From Deltaproteobacteria bacterium (GTDB lineage: Bacteria > Desulfobacterota > DSM-4660 > Desulfatiglandales > Desulfatiglandaceae): a stretch of 5,483 nt of DNA. Shown piece after piece: positions 5,476-5,483 of the stretch (position 1 is its first letter; each line of letters opens with the position of its first letter). The DNA lies in the NCBI GenBank assembly GCA_018644785.1, contig JABGPV010000319.1, forward strand, positions 1 through 5,483. The letters run 5' to 3'. The notes below the pieces were generated by a model that was not told the origin of the DNA, made no database searches, and saw only the letters and a program-made list of their open reading frames with translations. Made by a program: the position numbers and the translations under genes.

Positions 5476-5483
5476 GAATTCCG

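Overview
The window looks like ordinary chromosomal DNA from a Gram-negative, probably a Desulfobacterota (delta-proteobacterial) organism. This is inferred from the style of the two type IV pilus ATPases, a zinc-ribbon gene beginning with a CxxC motif beside them, and a panB leader of the kind reported for deltaproteobacteria. No species call is possible from sequence alone.

Layout. Minus-strand block (1-2524): pilT, a 193-bp spacer with its own candidate promoter, a second PilT/PilU-family ATPase, and 21 bp further on the first 18 codons of a zinc-ribbon protein that leaves the window. Non-coding centre (2525-3211): the pilT promoter region, a roughly 150-bp nested inverted-repeat element (2720-2869), then a plus-strand promoter candidate and a long structured leader before panB. 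Plus-strand block (3212-4997): panB and a panE-type ketopantoate reductase, 25 bp apart. Minus strand (5008-5475): a small membrane-anchored LysM protein, convergent with the reductase.

How the genes work together. The two ATPases would power retraction of type IV pili. PanB makes ketopantoate from 2-ketoisovalerate and methylenetetrahydrofolate, and the reductase makes pantoate, so the pair supplies two consecutive steps towards pantothenate and coenzyme A. panC and panD are not in the window.

The most interesting item is the panB leader. A 17-nt sequence occurs twice (3008-3024 and 3092-3108). A segment between the copies (3038-3054) can pair with either one. The second copy also overlaps the 5' arm of an intrinsic terminator (3105-3136) about 75 nt before panB. 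This is the architecture of a transcription-attenuation switch and may be a member of, or a relative of, the known 'pan' RNA motif.
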